Below are positions 17,203 through 29,268 of a stretch of DNA of 64,000 nt, one piece after another. The notes below the pieces were generated by a model. That model had not been told where the DNA came from and searched no databases. It worked only from the letters and a program-made list of their open reading frames with translations. A program made the position numbers and the translations under genes. The stretch comes from Sphingomonas sp. (GTDB lineage Bacteria > Pseudomonadota > Alphaproteobacteria > Sphingomonadales > Sphingomonadaceae), in contig JABDNH010000008.1 in NCBI GenBank assembly GCA_013001055.1, positions 62,001-126,000 on the forward strand, read 5' to 3'. Positions within the stretch are counted from its first letter, which is position 1, and each line of letters begins with the position of its first letter.

Positions 17203-17505
17203 TTAGCTGTCGGTGTTCTTGCGCTGTATGATCAGCGAGCCCTCAGTGTGTAGCCGATAACGCGCATGGCGATAACGGCCCTCAACTTCGGTGCTGATAT
17301 TTAGGCCGTCCCGGCGCAGTGCGTGGATGGTGCCACCCAGCCGCGTATGCCACGGCAGAGTGTCCCATTGGGTGACGCTAGGCTGTTCGACCAACATCGT
17401 CACCACGCGGGCGCGTTTGCCCCGGTAGTGCCATTCCTGGCCTGTCAGAGCCCGATAGCACACGTTGTTTGCCTCTTTTGGCTGGATCTGTGCGGTCTCA
17501 GTCAT
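17203..17505 (-). CDS. Small winged-helix-like DNA-binding protein
   Basis: The 100-residue protein has a compact helix-strand pattern typical of small winged-helix proteins of integrative elements (segments LPWHTRLGGTIHALRRDGL then a YRHARYRL wing). It probably regulates the element or assists excision. Its ATG lies inside the last codons of the 49-residue gene upstream, so the two are coupled. Confidence 0.55.
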   Translation of the reverse strand: MTETAQIQPKEANNVCYRALTGQEWHYRGKRARVVTMLVEQPSVTQWDTLPWHTRLGGTIHALRRDGLNISTEVEGRYRHARYRLHTEGSLIIQRKNTDS

Positions 17506-17647
17506 TGATCACCTCCTCGCGCTCCTGAGGCTCTTCGACTAACAAGAGGCCGACGAGGTCATCGATAAGATGGGCAATGGTTTCGCGCGGGACCTTCACC
17601 GCACGAGAATGGTTGCGGTCGTTACCGCTTACGTTGTATGTATCCAT
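17498..17647 (-). CDS. 49-residue acidic small protein of the element
   Basis: The frame starts at ATG 17645-17647, with AAAGG nine bases upstream, and ends in TGA at 17498-17500, overlapping the next gene's start. The product begins MDTYNVSGNDRNHSRAVKV and continues into an amphipathic helix with an acidic tail. Function unknown. Coupling and a good ribosome-binding site support it as real. Confidence 0.55.
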   Translation of the reverse strand: MDTYNVSGNDRNHSRAVKVPRETIAHLIDDLVGLLLVEEPQEREEVIND

Positions 17648-17734
17648 AGTATTTGCCTTTCATGTAGATACACGGGCTCTGGGTCGCGCCTACGACTTCA
17701 GGGCCCACTTCTTTTTCAGCGCACAAAAACGCCG

Positions 17735-18004
17735 TCATGCTGCTTCTCCGCCGCGCACGGGCAGACTTGCCATCCAAGCGTCAGCGTCCTCCCGCGCGAT
17801 GCGCGTTGCAGTTCCAAGTTTTCGGATTTTCAGGCGTCCAGCCGCCACCTCGCGGTATGCAGTGGTGCGTCCGATGCTGTAGCGGGCGAGGAATTCGCCC
17901 ATCGTCATCATCTCAATCTGTTCGTTAGCCAAAATGAATTTCCCTTTCTTCCCAAATGCGATGGGAGCACACCCCAGCGATTGCTTTGGTGTTTCGAGGG
18001 TCAA
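17735..18004 (-). CDS. AlpA/excisionase-family helix-turn-helix protein
   Basis: The C-terminal ~60 residues form a MerR/excisionase-type helix-turn-helix: MGEFLARYSIGRTTAYREV, then a wing with KLGTATRIAREDADAWM. Such proteins direct excision or activate the integrase gene of P4-like elements. The first ~25 residues look unlike the family. A TTG about 75 bases downstream of the listed start, preceded by AAAGGG, may be the true start. Confidence 0.72.
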   Translation of the reverse strand: MTLETPKQSLGCAPIAFGKKGKFILANEQIEMMTMGEFLARYSIGRTTAYREVAAGRLKIRKLGTATRIAREDADAWMASLPVRGGEAA

Positions 18005-18073
18005 CTGATTTTGATGCAGAAGCTAGGGAATAGCTATTTTTTTGATTTCCGGAAAATGTACTCGAAGGTTTTC

Positions 18074-18811
18074 CTACGTCTGATTTGATTTCTCGGCCCA
18101 GTACTCCCGACCGTCCCGATCGATTTCGGCAGAAATCCTAGCTGGATCTTCGAGGTAACGGTCCCGCGCCTCGGCAGCTTCGTCCGGGGTTAGCGGCCAC
18201 GAGATAGCACCCCAATTTTCCTCAATGGGTTTTGCCCACTTACGTATTGCATCCCACTGAGTCTTGTAGGCAGTCGCAATCATACTTTGGCGTTCGAAAG
18301 CGGGCAGGCCAGCAGCAGCTAAAAACTTCTCCCAGTCTAAGGCTTTCAGTCTAAGCCGATCAATTCGAAATGGGCGCTTATGTTGACCAGGCCTCTTGGG
18401 GAGTTCGACGAAGAAACGCGGTGCATCACCCCAGTAAATGCCCATGAAATCATCAATCATTTGCGTTACGAATGTCTCTGTGTGTCTGTTGCCAGATGCG
18501 GGCTCAAATAGCGGCCGGAAAGAGCGCAGTGCCTGCGATAGACTTTTCAAATTTTGATTGTCCGGCCCAACCGATTGTGTGAGGTCTTTGATTTGACTCA
18601 GTTCTGCGGCATGAAGCTGCGGTCCGATTACCCGACGCAAGAAGCGACTGCCGTTAAGCGTCAATTCTTGGCGAGGTTCTCTCCAAGCTTTGTTGAAAGC
18701 TTGCCCCTTGGGGAGGGCGTCGACATTGACCCGCTCAAGAGATTCGCGAGCATTCAACAAGGCGTCCAAAATTACATGTAAAGTCTCCCGCTCGTCGTCA
18801 CCTACGGCCAT
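18074..18811 (-). CDS. Hypothetical protein downstream of the integrase
   Basis: The 245-residue cytoplasmic protein is not recognised. It is largely helical and charged, with no signal peptide. The ATG at 18811 was chosen because GAGTGAGG lies just upstream; it overlaps the end of the integrase gene by 14 bases. An in-frame start at 18868 would overlap it by 71. It is probably co-transcribed with the integrase and may be cargo or a control protein. Confidence 0.65.
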   Translation of the reverse strand: MAVGDDERETLHVILDALLNARESLERVNVDALPKGQAFNKAWREPRQELTLNGSRFLRRVIGPQLHAAELSQIKDLTQSVGPDNQNLKSLSQALRSFRPLFEPASGNRHTETFVTQMIDDFMGIYWGDAPRFFVELPKRPGQHKRPFRIDRLRLKALDWEKFLAAAGLPAFERQSMIATAYKTQWDAIRKWAKPIEENWGAISWPLTPDEAAEARDRYLEDPARISAEIDRDGREYWAEKSNQT

Positions 18812-19958
18812 AATCCTCACTCCGACAATGCTTAGCCCAAGTCGCCATGAGCCTTTCCCTTTTGTCAATCATTGAGCCACGACGATATGCCGCCTCTGTC
18901 TTGTCCGCCACGGCGTGGGCAAGAGCGGCCTCGGCCACGTCTCCCGGATAGTCGGTCTGCTCCGCCACCCAATCACGGAACGTCGATCGAAAGCCATGCA
19001 CGGTTATCTTGCAGCCCATGTCGCGCAGGATTTTGGTCAACGTCATGTCGCTAAGAGGCTTGCCGCGCTTCTGGCCTTGGAAGATGAGCTTGCTACCACC
19101 ACGTCGATAAGCCTTTGCCCGCTCCAGCACGCCCAGAGCCGCGTCAGACAACGGCACCACATGTTCGCGTCCTGCCTTCATGCGCTCGGCTGGCACGGTC
19201 CACAGGCGATTATTGAAGTCGATCTCATCCCATGTCGCCAACCGCACTTCGCCGGACCGCGCCGCCGTGAGAATGACGAACTCCAGCGCCAACCGCCCCA
19301 CGGTTTCAGTTTCCCTAATGACGTCCAAAAACTTCGGTAGTTCGGCATAGGGCAGCGCCTTGTGATGCTTCACTTTCTTCATTTGGCGCGGGAGGCCCTT
19401 GTCGATGACAGCAAGCGCCAACGGACCTTCGCGATATCCCTTCGCTACGGCCCAATCGATAACCGTACAGACGCGCTGGCGTATCCGGCGGGCGGTTTCA
19501 GGCTTGTCAAGCCAAATGGCCGCCAGCGCGTCCCTGACGTCCGCCGCTTCGACCTGCGACACCGCTCGATCACCAAACGACGGGAAGATGTAAGATTTCA
19601 GGCTCGATAACCACTGCGCACGATGCTTGGGGTTCTTCCAGCTTGGCGCATGTTCGGAATGCACGGCCTTGGCCGCTTCGCGGAATGTGGGAATGCCAGC
19701 CGCCTTTTTGCGCTCGGCAATAGGATCGATGCCCATTTCAACCTGTGTGCGAACAGTGGCCGCACGTTCCCGCGCAAGCTTCAATGGGACCTTGGCAGCA
19801 CTACCCAATCCGATATCCCGACGCCTGCCGTCTTTCTGGATGCGGACTACCCAGCTCTTTGCACCGCGATTCCCGACCACGAGGTAGAGGCCGTCACCAT
19901 CCCCGTATCTACCGCGTTCTTTCGCAGCCTTCACCGCCGTTGTCGTAAGCGTTCCCAT
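18798..19958 (-). CDS. P4-type tyrosine recombinase (integrase)
   Basis: The 386-residue integrase has an N-terminal DUF4102-like arm-binding region, a central SAM-like core-binding domain, and a C-terminal catalytic domain. Catalytic motifs are present: TAARSGEVR (first Arg), HGFRSTFRDW (His and second Arg), AALAHAV (second His) and the nucleophile Tyr in AAYRRG. It lies immediately beside tRNA-Ser, the usual place for this family, and would recombine the 18-bp repeat. The ATG at 19958 was chosen; a GTG at 19982 is in frame. No terminator is visible between the tRNA and this gene. Confidence 0.92.
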   Translation of the reverse strand: MGTLTTTAVKAAKERGRYGDGDGLYLVVGNRGAKSWVVRIQKDGRRRDIGLGSAAKVPLKLARERAATVRTQVEMGIDPIAERKKAAGIPTFREAAKAVHSEHAPSWKNPKHRAQWLSSLKSYIFPSFGDRAVSQVEAADVRDALAAIWLDKPETARRIRQRVCTVIDWAVAKGYREGPLALAVIDKGLPRQMKKVKHHKALPYAELPKFLDVIRETETVGRLALEFVILTAARSGEVRLATWDEIDFNNRLWTVPAERMKAGREHVVPLSDAALGVLERAKAYRRGGSKLIFQGQKRGKPLSDMTLTKILRDMGCKITVHGFRSTFRDWVAEQTDYPGDVAEAALAHAVADKTEAAYRRGSMIDKRERLMATWAKHCRSEDYGRR

Positions 19959-20074
19959 GGTCTTTCCCACACTGCTTCCCACAGCGTAGAGCGGCTGGCC
20001 AGAAACGGCAAGGGAAAGACACGGACCGTTTAGCTTGAAAAACTCTGATTTTTAAACAAGTTGTCGGACGGCTT

Positions 20075-20092
20075 GAAACAGAGGGAAACAGA
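20075..20092. repeat. Tandem GAAACAGA repeats beside the att core (possible integrase arm sites)
   Basis: GAAACAGA occurs at 20075-20082 and again at 20085-20092, ten bases apart and directly abutting the 18-bp core. A similar TGAAAAACAGAG lies 27 bases inside the left end. Spacing by one helical turn suits integrase or excisionase arm binding. This is inference from position. Confidence 0.4.
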
Positions 20093-20110
20093 CGGCTGGC
20101 GGAGACGGAG
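20093..20110. repeat. tRNA-proximal attachment-site repeat (att core)
   Basis: Exact copy of the 18-bp repeat at 11942-11959. It contains the final 11 bases of tRNA-Ser, its encoded CCA (20097-20099) and four flanking bases. The intact tRNA on this side shows that recombination preserves the tRNA gene. Confidence 0.85.
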
Positions 20111-20189
20111 GGATTCGAACCCTCGATACGGGGATTACCCGTATGCCGCTTTAGCAAAGCGGTGGTTTCAGCCACTCACCCACGTCTCC
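20097..20189 (-). tRNA. tRNA-Ser(GCT)
   Basis: The minus strand folds into a serine tRNA. Acceptor arms GGAGACG (from 20189) and CGTCTCC pair perfectly. The anticodon stem CCGCT/AGCGG encloses loop TTGCTAA with anticodon GCT at 20153-20155. A long variable arm pairs ATACGGG with CCCGTAT, and the T-arm carries GGTTCGAATCC. The CCA end is encoded at 20097-20099. It is the integration site of the adjoining element. Confidence 0.97.
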
Positions 20190-20310
20190 GGTGCCTTGGC
20201 TAGGGGCGACCCACTAGCGAAGGTTTGACCAAGGTTCAATGGGGAGCTTTTGTCATTTGCCGTGCGTTCAGCACCCGACACAGCCGCAAACTCGCCCGGG
20301 AGGCGCAACG

Positions 20311-21068
20311 ATGTCCTATTCGCCTGACGATACCGTCATGGATGACAGTTTCGACGAGAACGGCCTGCTGTCCGTCTTTCCCGAGACGCTCGCAACCAAG
20401 ATACGCCGCGATGCGACCTTCGTGACGCTCGAAGCGGGCGACGTGCTGTTCAGCGCGGGTGATACAATCAGATATACCTACTTCCCGCTCGCGCCGACCG
20501 TCATCTCCCTGATCATCGAGCTCGATGATAATCGCCGCGTCGAGGCCGCCTCGATCGGCAAGGAAGGCGCTATCGGGGGTATCGTCAGTTGCGGCGATCT
20601 TCCCGCCTTCACCCGAGCCGAAGTTCAAGTCGGCGGCCGCGCCGTGCGCATTGCGCTTGACGCTCTCGAAGACCTCAAGCTGAAGAGCCGTTTCCTGCGC
20701 GAGATTTATTGCCGCTATGCCGACTACCTGCTTGCCCAGGTGATGCAATCGGTGGCCTGCAACGCGTTTCACCCCATCGAGGCGCAGCGCGATGGCTGCT
20801 GACGGCGCGCGATCGTGCCGGTGACAGCCTCGCCCTCACCCAGGAAGCGCTGGCGAGCTTGCTTGGCGTGCAGAGGACCACGGTCAACGCCGCAGCCAAG
20901 CAGCTGCAGAGCGAAGGACTGATCGAATATCGTCGCGGGAAGGTTGAGATCCGCGATGTGGACAAGCTGCGCGAACGCACTTGCAACTGCTATGGACGCG
21001 TGGAACGGCATCGCGCCGCCGTCCTGGGCGACGCCGAAGCCAGTTGGATTTCCGACTGCGCGGAATAA
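20311..21068 (+). pseudogene. Crp/Fnr-family regulator, frameshifted
   Basis: Residues from the ATG at 20311 (GGGAGG seven bases upstream) form a cyclic-nucleotide-binding-like domain ending NAFHPIEA, after which the frame runs into QRDGC and a stop at 20802. The helix-turn-helix half continues in another frame: AARWLLTARDRAG, then LTQEALASLLGVQRTTVN and a wing, ending at 21068. Comparison with the usual ExRxARW motif suggests four bases (two GC units) are missing from a GC run near 20780-20786. It may be a true inactivation, a phase-variable GC tract or a sequencing error. Confidence 0.8.
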
Positions 21069-21083
21069 CCGTCGCCGCGCCAG

Positions 21084-22121
21084 CTAGCCGATGAATTTCC
21101 ATGGAATGGTCTGCCCCGCCCGGAACGGGACCAGCGTATCATCGCCATTCTCTATCGTGTCGGGAACGACATTTTCGACCTTTTCGAGCGTGACCGTGCC
21201 CTTGTTCAGCGGCAGGTCGTAAAATGCCGGGCCATATTCGCTCGCAAATCCCTCGAGCCGGTCGAGCACGCCCTCTTCCTCGAACACCTGTGCATAGCAT
21301 TCGAGTGCGTGCGGGGCGTTGAAGATACCGGCGCAGCCGCAGGCGCTTTCCTTGGCATGACGCGCGTGCGGGGCGCTGTCGGTGCCGAGAAAGAACTTTG
21401 GGTCGCCGGATGTCGCTGCGGCGCGCACCGCCAGGCGGTGCTTCTCGCGCTTGACCACCGGAAGGCAATAAGCATGCGGCCTCAGCCCCCCTTCGAACAG
21501 TGCATTGCGATTGAGCATGAGGTGCTGGGGCGTGATCGTGGCGGCGACATTGGCGGGCGCCGACATCACGAAATCGACCGCATCCTTCGTCGTGATATGT
21601 TCGAAGATCACCTTGAGATCGGGGAATATGGCGATCAGCGGCAACAAAACCTCGTCGATGAATCGCGCTTCGCGGTCGAACACGTCGACGTCGCTTCCCG
21701 TCACCTCGCCATGAACGCACAGCGGCATGCCGATCGCTTCCATGCGGTCGAGCACGCCGTGCAAGTTGGCAACATCGGTGACGCCGCTGTCCGAATTGGT
21801 GGTCGCTCCTGCCGGATAAAGCTTGGCCGCCGTCCACACGCCATCGCGGTGGCCGGTTTCCACTTCGTCGGCCGAAATATTGTCGGTCAGATAGGCGGTC
21901 ATGAGCGGCGTGAAACTCATGCCGTCGGGCACCGCGGCGATGATCCGCTCGCGATAGGCTCGCGCCGCATGGATGCTTGTCACTGGCGGCACCAGGTTGG
22001 GCATCACGATGGCGCGTTCGAACTGGCGCGCGGTGATCGGTACGACCCGCTGCATCATCGCACCGTCGCGAAAATGGAGGTGCCAGTCGTCGGGGCGGCG
22101 AATGGTGAGTTGCATGGGCAT
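21084..22121 (-). CDS. pyrC: Dihydroorotase
   Basis: The 345-residue enzyme cyclises carbamoyl-aspartate to dihydroorotate in pyrimidine synthesis. It is the E. coli PyrC type. Visible metal ligands and motifs are HLHFRDG near the N-terminus, the carbamylated Lys in [23 protein letters not shown] and GTDSAPH. Length matches the family (~345). It is transcribed divergently from the YgfZ-like gene with a 35-bp gap. Confidence 0.95.
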   Translation of the reverse strand: MPMQLTIRRPDDWHLHFRDGAMMQRVVPITARQFERAIVMPNLVPPVTSIHAARAYRERIIAAVPDGMSFTPLMTAYLTDNISADEVETGHRDGVWTAAKLYPAGATTNSDSGVTDVANLHGVLDRMEAIGMPLCVHGEVTGSDVDVFDREARFIDEVLLPLIAIFPDLKVIFEHITTKDAVDFVMSAPANVAATITPQHLMLNRNALFEGGLRPHAYCLPVVKREKHRLAVRAAATSGDPKFFLGTDSAPHARHAKESACGCAGIFNAPHALECYAQVFEEEGVLDRLEGFASEYGPAFYDLPLNKGTVTLEKVENVVPDTIENGDDTLVPFRAGQTIPWKFIG

Positions 22122-22156
22122 TGCCTTAAGGCGGCCCGCTCCCTAGCTCAAGCAGC

Positions 22157-22849
22157 ATGACGACACTGACCGACCGCGCCGTTCTTCGCCTGTCGGGCGA
22201 GGGCGTGACCAACTTCCTGCAAGGCTTGGTGACCAACAATGTCGCCGGCGACCTTCCCGTCTGGGCGGGCCTGCTCACGCCGCAGGGCAAGTGCCTGTTC
22301 GACTTTATCGTGTGGGCCGAGGGCGAGGATCGATTGCTCGATTGCGAAGCCGATGCTGCGGATGACCTCGCCAAACGCCTGGCGCTCTACCGCCTGCGCC
22401 GTCCGATCACGATCGAGCGCGATAATGGCCTTGCCGTCCACTGGTCGCCCGATGGTGAGGAAGGCGTCGCGGATCCGCGCCACCCCGGCCTCGGCAAGCG
22501 CTGGCTGGCGCCCCCAGGCGAAGCCGCGGAGGGCTGGACCGCACACCGGCTGTCGCTAGGCGTGTGCGAAGGCCGCGCCGAACTGGAAAACCTGCTCTGG
22601 CTCGAGACGAACGCCGCCGAGCTTCATGGCGTCGACTTCAAGAAAGGCTGCTTCGTCGGCCAGGAAAACACTGCGCGGATGAATTGGCGTGCCAAGGTCA
22701 ATCGCCGCCTCTTCGTTGTTGAAGGTGAGCACGACAAGTCGCGAGCAACCTACCCCAACTTGAACCGTTCTGTGGTGCATGCGCGCATCGATTCCATCCC
22801 GGACAATGCGCTGATCCCCGACTGGCTCAAGGACGCGCTCCCATCCTGA
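22157..22849 (+). CDS. ygfZ: YgfZ/GcvT-family folate-binding protein
   Basis: The 230-residue protein has the GcvT-like fold and the YgfZ signature KGCFVGQE (usual form KGCYxGQE) at about residues 174-181. YgfZ proteins use tetrahydrofolate in the repair or assembly of certain iron-sulfur enzymes. Aconitase is encoded nearby, but a link to it is only suggestive. It overlaps or adjoins the TonB receptor gene that follows. Confidence 0.88.
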   Translation: MTTLTDRAVLRLSGEGVTNFLQGLVTNNVAGDLPVWAGLLTPQGKCLFDFIVWAEGEDRLLDCEADAADDLAKRLALYRLRRPITIERDNGLAVHWSPDGEEGVADPRHPGLGKRWLAPPGEAAEGWTAHRLSLGVCEGRAELENLLWLETNAAELHGVDFKKGCFVGQENTARMNWRAKVNRRLFVVEGEHDKSRATYPNLNRSVVHARIDSIPDNALIPDWLKDALPS

Positions 22850-22875
22850 TCTCGCTTCTCGCCTTCCAGGACATC

Positions 22876-24785
22876 GTGATCACCGGGCGCGGCCTAAGGG
22901 AGGACAACCCGGCGAACCACGAGATCATTCTTCAGGATCCGGAGCTGGCCGCGAGCGGTCGCCTCGAAGGCGCGCTCGATGATGTCGCGGGGCTGGCCGC
23001 CTTTCGTCGTTCCGACGGCCGCTCCGCCAGCCCCACAAGCCAAGGCCTGACCTTGCGCGGGCTCGGCGGAAATGCGGCCGCTCGCGTGACGTTGACGGTC
23101 GATGGCGTACCGCTTGCCGATCCGTTCGGCGGCTGGCTCAACTTTTCCAGCATCGATCTGGCCGCGATCGACCGCATCCGCGTGACGCGCGGCGGCGGTG
23201 TCGACGGGCTTGCGGGCCATATCTCGATCGACACGCTTGAAGACACCGATTTTGGTGCGGGACTGTCTTACGGCAGCCGTGACAGCGTTGATGCGCATGT
23301 CCGCGGCGGCGCCCATATCGGCGCGTCGCGCGTGCTATTCGCTGGCGGCGTGCAGGCCGGCGACGGCTTCACGCCGATCGTTGAGCAAGATCGCGGCATT
23401 GCCGACCGCCCAGCCGCGTTTGAACAATATGCCGGCCGCCTGCGATTTCTCGCGCCCGTTGGCGGCGCAAGCCTGCAGGCCAACCTGTCCGCCTTCGAAG
23501 ACCGGCGCGAGCGCGGCTTTGAAGGTTCGGATAACTTCGCCCAAGGTATCGATGCCTCGCTGCGCCTCGTTGGCGACGACTGGTCGCTGACGGCTTATTG
23601 GCAAGACCGTGCATTCGAGAACGCTTTTGCCGCGCTCGATGATACGCGCGACAATACCCGTCCGGTGCTCGACCAGTTCGATGTGCCCTCGACAGGCCTT
23701 GGCGCCGCTGCAGCGATGCAAGGCAGCGCGGGCCAGCTTGACTGGCGGCTGGGCGCCGACATCCGCGACGTCAAAGGCGAGACCAACGAGCTCTATTTCT
23801 TTCAAGGCATGAGCCCAACCCGGCAACGCGAGGCAGGCGGCTCGAGCCTGACCGCCGGCCTCTATGCCAAGCTCGATCTGCTTTTGGGAGGCGGCACGTC
23901 GTTGGAAGCCGACGGCCGGGTCGACTTCTGGGAAATTGGTAACGGGCGACTGCGCGAAACCAATATCGACGGCCCCGATATCCGCGATGACCAGTTCGCG
24001 GCACGTGGCGGTGCTGACTTTAGCGGTCGCATCGGGGGCTCGGTCCCGCTCGACAACAGTTCGAGCGCGCGCTTTGCAATCACGCGTGGCTTTCGCTTGC
24101 CCACCCTCAACGAGCTCTTCCGTCCGTTTCGTATCGGTCGCGATGCCTTTGCGGCCAATGCGCGGCTCGAGCCCGAAATCGCCAACGGCGTCGAGGCAGG
24201 CATCGATGTATCTGATGGCGGCGCCAGACTTTCCGCCACGGCCTTCTGGACCCGTCTTGAAAGCCCGGTGACCAACGTACCGCTTGGAGCAGGCCCCGGC
24301 CTCTTCCCGGGGGTCGGTTTCGTACCGGGCGTGTACAGCCAGCGCCGCAACGTCGACGCTATCGAAAGCTACGGTCTGGAATTTGACGGCGCCTACAGAA
24401 AGGGTCCGTGGCAGCTACGCGCGAGCTATGCCTTCACCGACGCAACGATCGACGCCAGCGGCGAAGAAGCCGCACTCGACGGTCTCACCCCTGCCCAGAC
24501 CCCGCGCCACAGCGCCAGCGCCACGGCAGGTTGGGAAGATGACGGCAAGGCCTTCGCGCTGACAGCACGTTACGCCGGCGAACGCTTCGACGAGGTCGAC
24601 AACAGCGTCATGCTGGGCGACGCCCTCACCTTCGATGCCCTCGCGCGCTATCCGATCACCGAGCGCCTGGCGCTATCGCTGCGCGTAGAGAATATTTTCG
24701 ATGGGGAAATACTCGCCGGAATCAACGGGGCCGGCGCACGTGAACGCGCCCGGCCCCAAACATTCTGGATTGGTCTTGTGATCGA

Positions 24786-24789
<4 letters not shown>
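22876..24789 (+). CDS. TonB-dependent outer-membrane receptor
   Basis: The ~637-residue protein has a plug domain (ITGRGL near the start, [30 protein letters not shown], then [11 protein letters not shown]) and a C-terminal beta-barrel ending in a Phe/Trp/Ile-containing last strand (TFWIGLVID). The substrate is unknown. No ATG with a normal signal peptide is seen. GTG 22876 gives no signal, whereas the in-frame region upstream reads GRAPILISLLAFQD, a short signal-like stretch that would need a CTG start near 22822 or 22846. The true start is unresolved. It ends four bases into the convergent acnA gene. Confidence 0.82.
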
Positions 24790-27458
<2,669 letters not shown>

Positions 27459-27644
27459 AAGGTCTCCTCATGGATACGAGTCGTTTTTCGGGCACTGGGA
27501 AGCCCGTTTGTGGGCGCGTCTAGCAAATGCGCGCGCGCTTACAAAGGCTCCATGATCTACGAATGGCAGCGTGGTGTCGCTCAAACGCCCTCAAATTGAG
27601 GTGTATCGACGGCAAGTGACTGAAAATTATGCTATTGTTCGGGC

Positions 27645-27809
27645 ATGCAAGAGAGAGATTCCGCTTTTTTTGCCAAGCGCGCCGCCGAAGCTCGCGCCAC
27701 GGCGGAGTATAAGGGCGGCGGTCGCGATGCCCGCGTCGCAGGCCACCTTGCCCTCGCCTACGAAGCGCTCGCCCGCGCCAAGAAGAACAAGGAACGTAGA
27801 GACTCCTAG
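27645..27809 (+). CDS. 54-residue basic hypothetical protein
   Basis: ATG 27645 to TAG 27809 encodes [20 protein letters not shown] followed by [26 protein letters not shown] and a basic tail. The even amphipathic Ala/Arg helix and lack of internal stops in a 350-bp gap between acnA and fumC support coding. The stop overlaps the convergent fumC stop. Function unknown. Confidence 0.55.
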   Translation: MQERDSAFFAKRAAEARATAEYKGGGRDARVAGHLALAYEALARAKKNKERRDS

Positions 27810-29197
27810 CGCCCCAGCATGTTCTCCGGGCGCACGACGCGGTCGAACGTCTCTTCATCGACCAGGCCGAGTTCCAACCCAGCTTCCTTGAGCGTCTGGC
27901 CTTTCTCGTGCGCGTACTTCGCGATCTTCGCGGCGTTGTCATAGCCGATTTCGGGCGCCAGGGCGGTCACCAGCATCAGCGAGCGGTCGACCAGTTCCTT
28001 GATGCGCGCCTCGTTGGCTTCGATGCCATCGACGCAGCGCTCCGCAAAGCTCACCATGCCCGTCGCCATCAGGTCGATCGAACGCAGCACGTTGGCGCCG
28101 ATCAGCGGCATGAACACGTTGAGTTCGAAATGTCCCTGTGCGCCGCCGATAGTCACGGCCTGCTGGTTGCCCATCACCTGGGCGGCGACCATCGTCAGGC
28201 TTTCGCACTGCGTCGGATTGACCTTGCCCGGCATGATCGAGCTTCCCGGTTCATTGGCGGGCAGACTGAGTTCGCCGAGCCCCGAGCGTGGGCCCGAACC
28301 GAGGAAGCGAATGTCGTTGGCGATCTTGTTCAAGGCCACCGCGAGCGCATTGAGCGCGCCGTGGAAAAAGACCATTCCGTCCTTGGCGGCAAGCTGCTCG
28401 AACTTGTTGGGCGCGTCTTCGAAGTCCATGCCGGTGATCGCCGAGATCTCTCCGGTCATGTCACCCGACCAGCCTTCGGGCGCATTGAGGCCGGTGCCGA
28501 CCGCGGTGCCGCCTATGGCAAGCTTCATGATGTTGCCCTTGAGCGCCCCTTCGATCCGCGCCTTGGCGCTCACGAGCTGCGCAACATAGCCTGAAAATTC
28601 CTGCCCCAGCGTCAGCGGGGTGGCGTCTTGCGTATGGGTGCGGCCGATCTTGACGATATGATCGAATGCCTCGGCCTTGGCCTTCAGCGAATTGGTCAGC
28701 TGGTCGAGTGCGGGGAGCAGGGCGTCGCGCGTCGCCAGCGCGGTCGATACGTGCAGCGCGGTCGGAAAGCTGTCGTTTGACGACTGGCTCATGTTCACAT
28801 GATCGTTGGGGTGCACCGGGCTCTTGCCGCCGCGTGTCCCTGCCAGCTGCTCGTTGGCAATGCCCGCGAGCACTTCGTTGACGTTCATGTTCGTCTGCGT
28901 GCCCGACCCGGTCTGCCAGATGGTGAGCGGGAATTGGTCGTCATGCTTGCCCGCCGTCACCGAGGTCGCCGCCGCCTCGATCGCATCGGCAATCTTGGCG
29001 TCGAGACCGTGTTTCTTGTTCACCCGCGCCGCGGCCTGTTTGACGATTGCCTGCGCATGCACCAGCCCGATCGGCATCCGCTCGCGCTCCGCAAACGGGA
29101 AGTTCTGCAGGCTGCGCTGGGTCTGCGCGCCCCAGTATGCCTCGGCAGGTACCTCGATCTTGCCGATGGAATCGCTTTCGGTGCGGCTATTGGTCAC
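27806..29197 (-). CDS. fumC: Fumarate hydratase, class II
   Basis: The 463-residue enzyme hydrates fumarate to L-malate in the TCA cycle and needs no iron-sulfur cluster. It has the superfamily signature [11 protein letters not shown], the substrate-site segments [13 protein letters not shown] and [11 protein letters not shown], and [13 protein letters not shown]. Length is typical (460-467). It follows sspB on the same strand after a 71-bp gap. Confidence 0.97.
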   Translation of the reverse strand: MTNSRTESDSIGKIEVPAEAYWGAQTQRSLQNFPFAERERMPIGLVHAQAIVKQAAARVNKKHGLDAKIADAIEAAATSVTAGKHDDQFPLTIWQTGSGTQTNMNVNEVLAGIANEQLAGTRGGKSPVHPNDHVNMSQSSNDSFPTALHVSTALATRDALLPALDQLTNSLKAKAEAFDHIVKIGRTHTQDATPLTLGQEFSGYVAQLVSAKARIEGALKGNIMKLAIGGTAVGTGLNAPEGWSGDMTGEISAITGMDFEDAPNKFEQLAAKDGMVFFHGALNALAVALNKIANDIRFLGSGPRSGLGELSLPANEPGSSIMPGKVNPTQCESLTMVAAQVMGNQQAVTIGGAQGHFELNVFMPLIGANVLRSIDLMATGMVSFAERCVDGIEANEARIKELVDRSLMLVTALAPEIGYDNAAKIAKYAHEKGQTLKEAGLELGLVDEETFDRVVRPENMLGR

Positions 29198-29268
29198 GAC
29201 GGTGCTCCGGTGTCGAATGAACGTGGCGCCCGCCTAACTTGCACGCACAGCGCTGTCGAGACGCAAGC

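Larger units (their letters stand above)
11942..20110. mobile_element. 8.15-kb integrative element at tRNA-Ser(GCT)
   Basis: The element is bounded by exact copies of CGGCTGGCGGAGACGGAG at 11942-11959 and 20093-20110, the right copy covering the 3' end of tRNA-Ser. A P4-type integrase lies next to the intact tRNA, followed by an AlpA-like excisionase, a small winged-helix protein and a candidate HUH-type replication protein. Much of the interior is less GC-rich than the chromosome. No capsid, portal or conjugation genes are seen, so it is most like a satellite or plasmid-derived integrative element that depends on a helper for transfer. That last point is inference. Confidence 0.85.
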
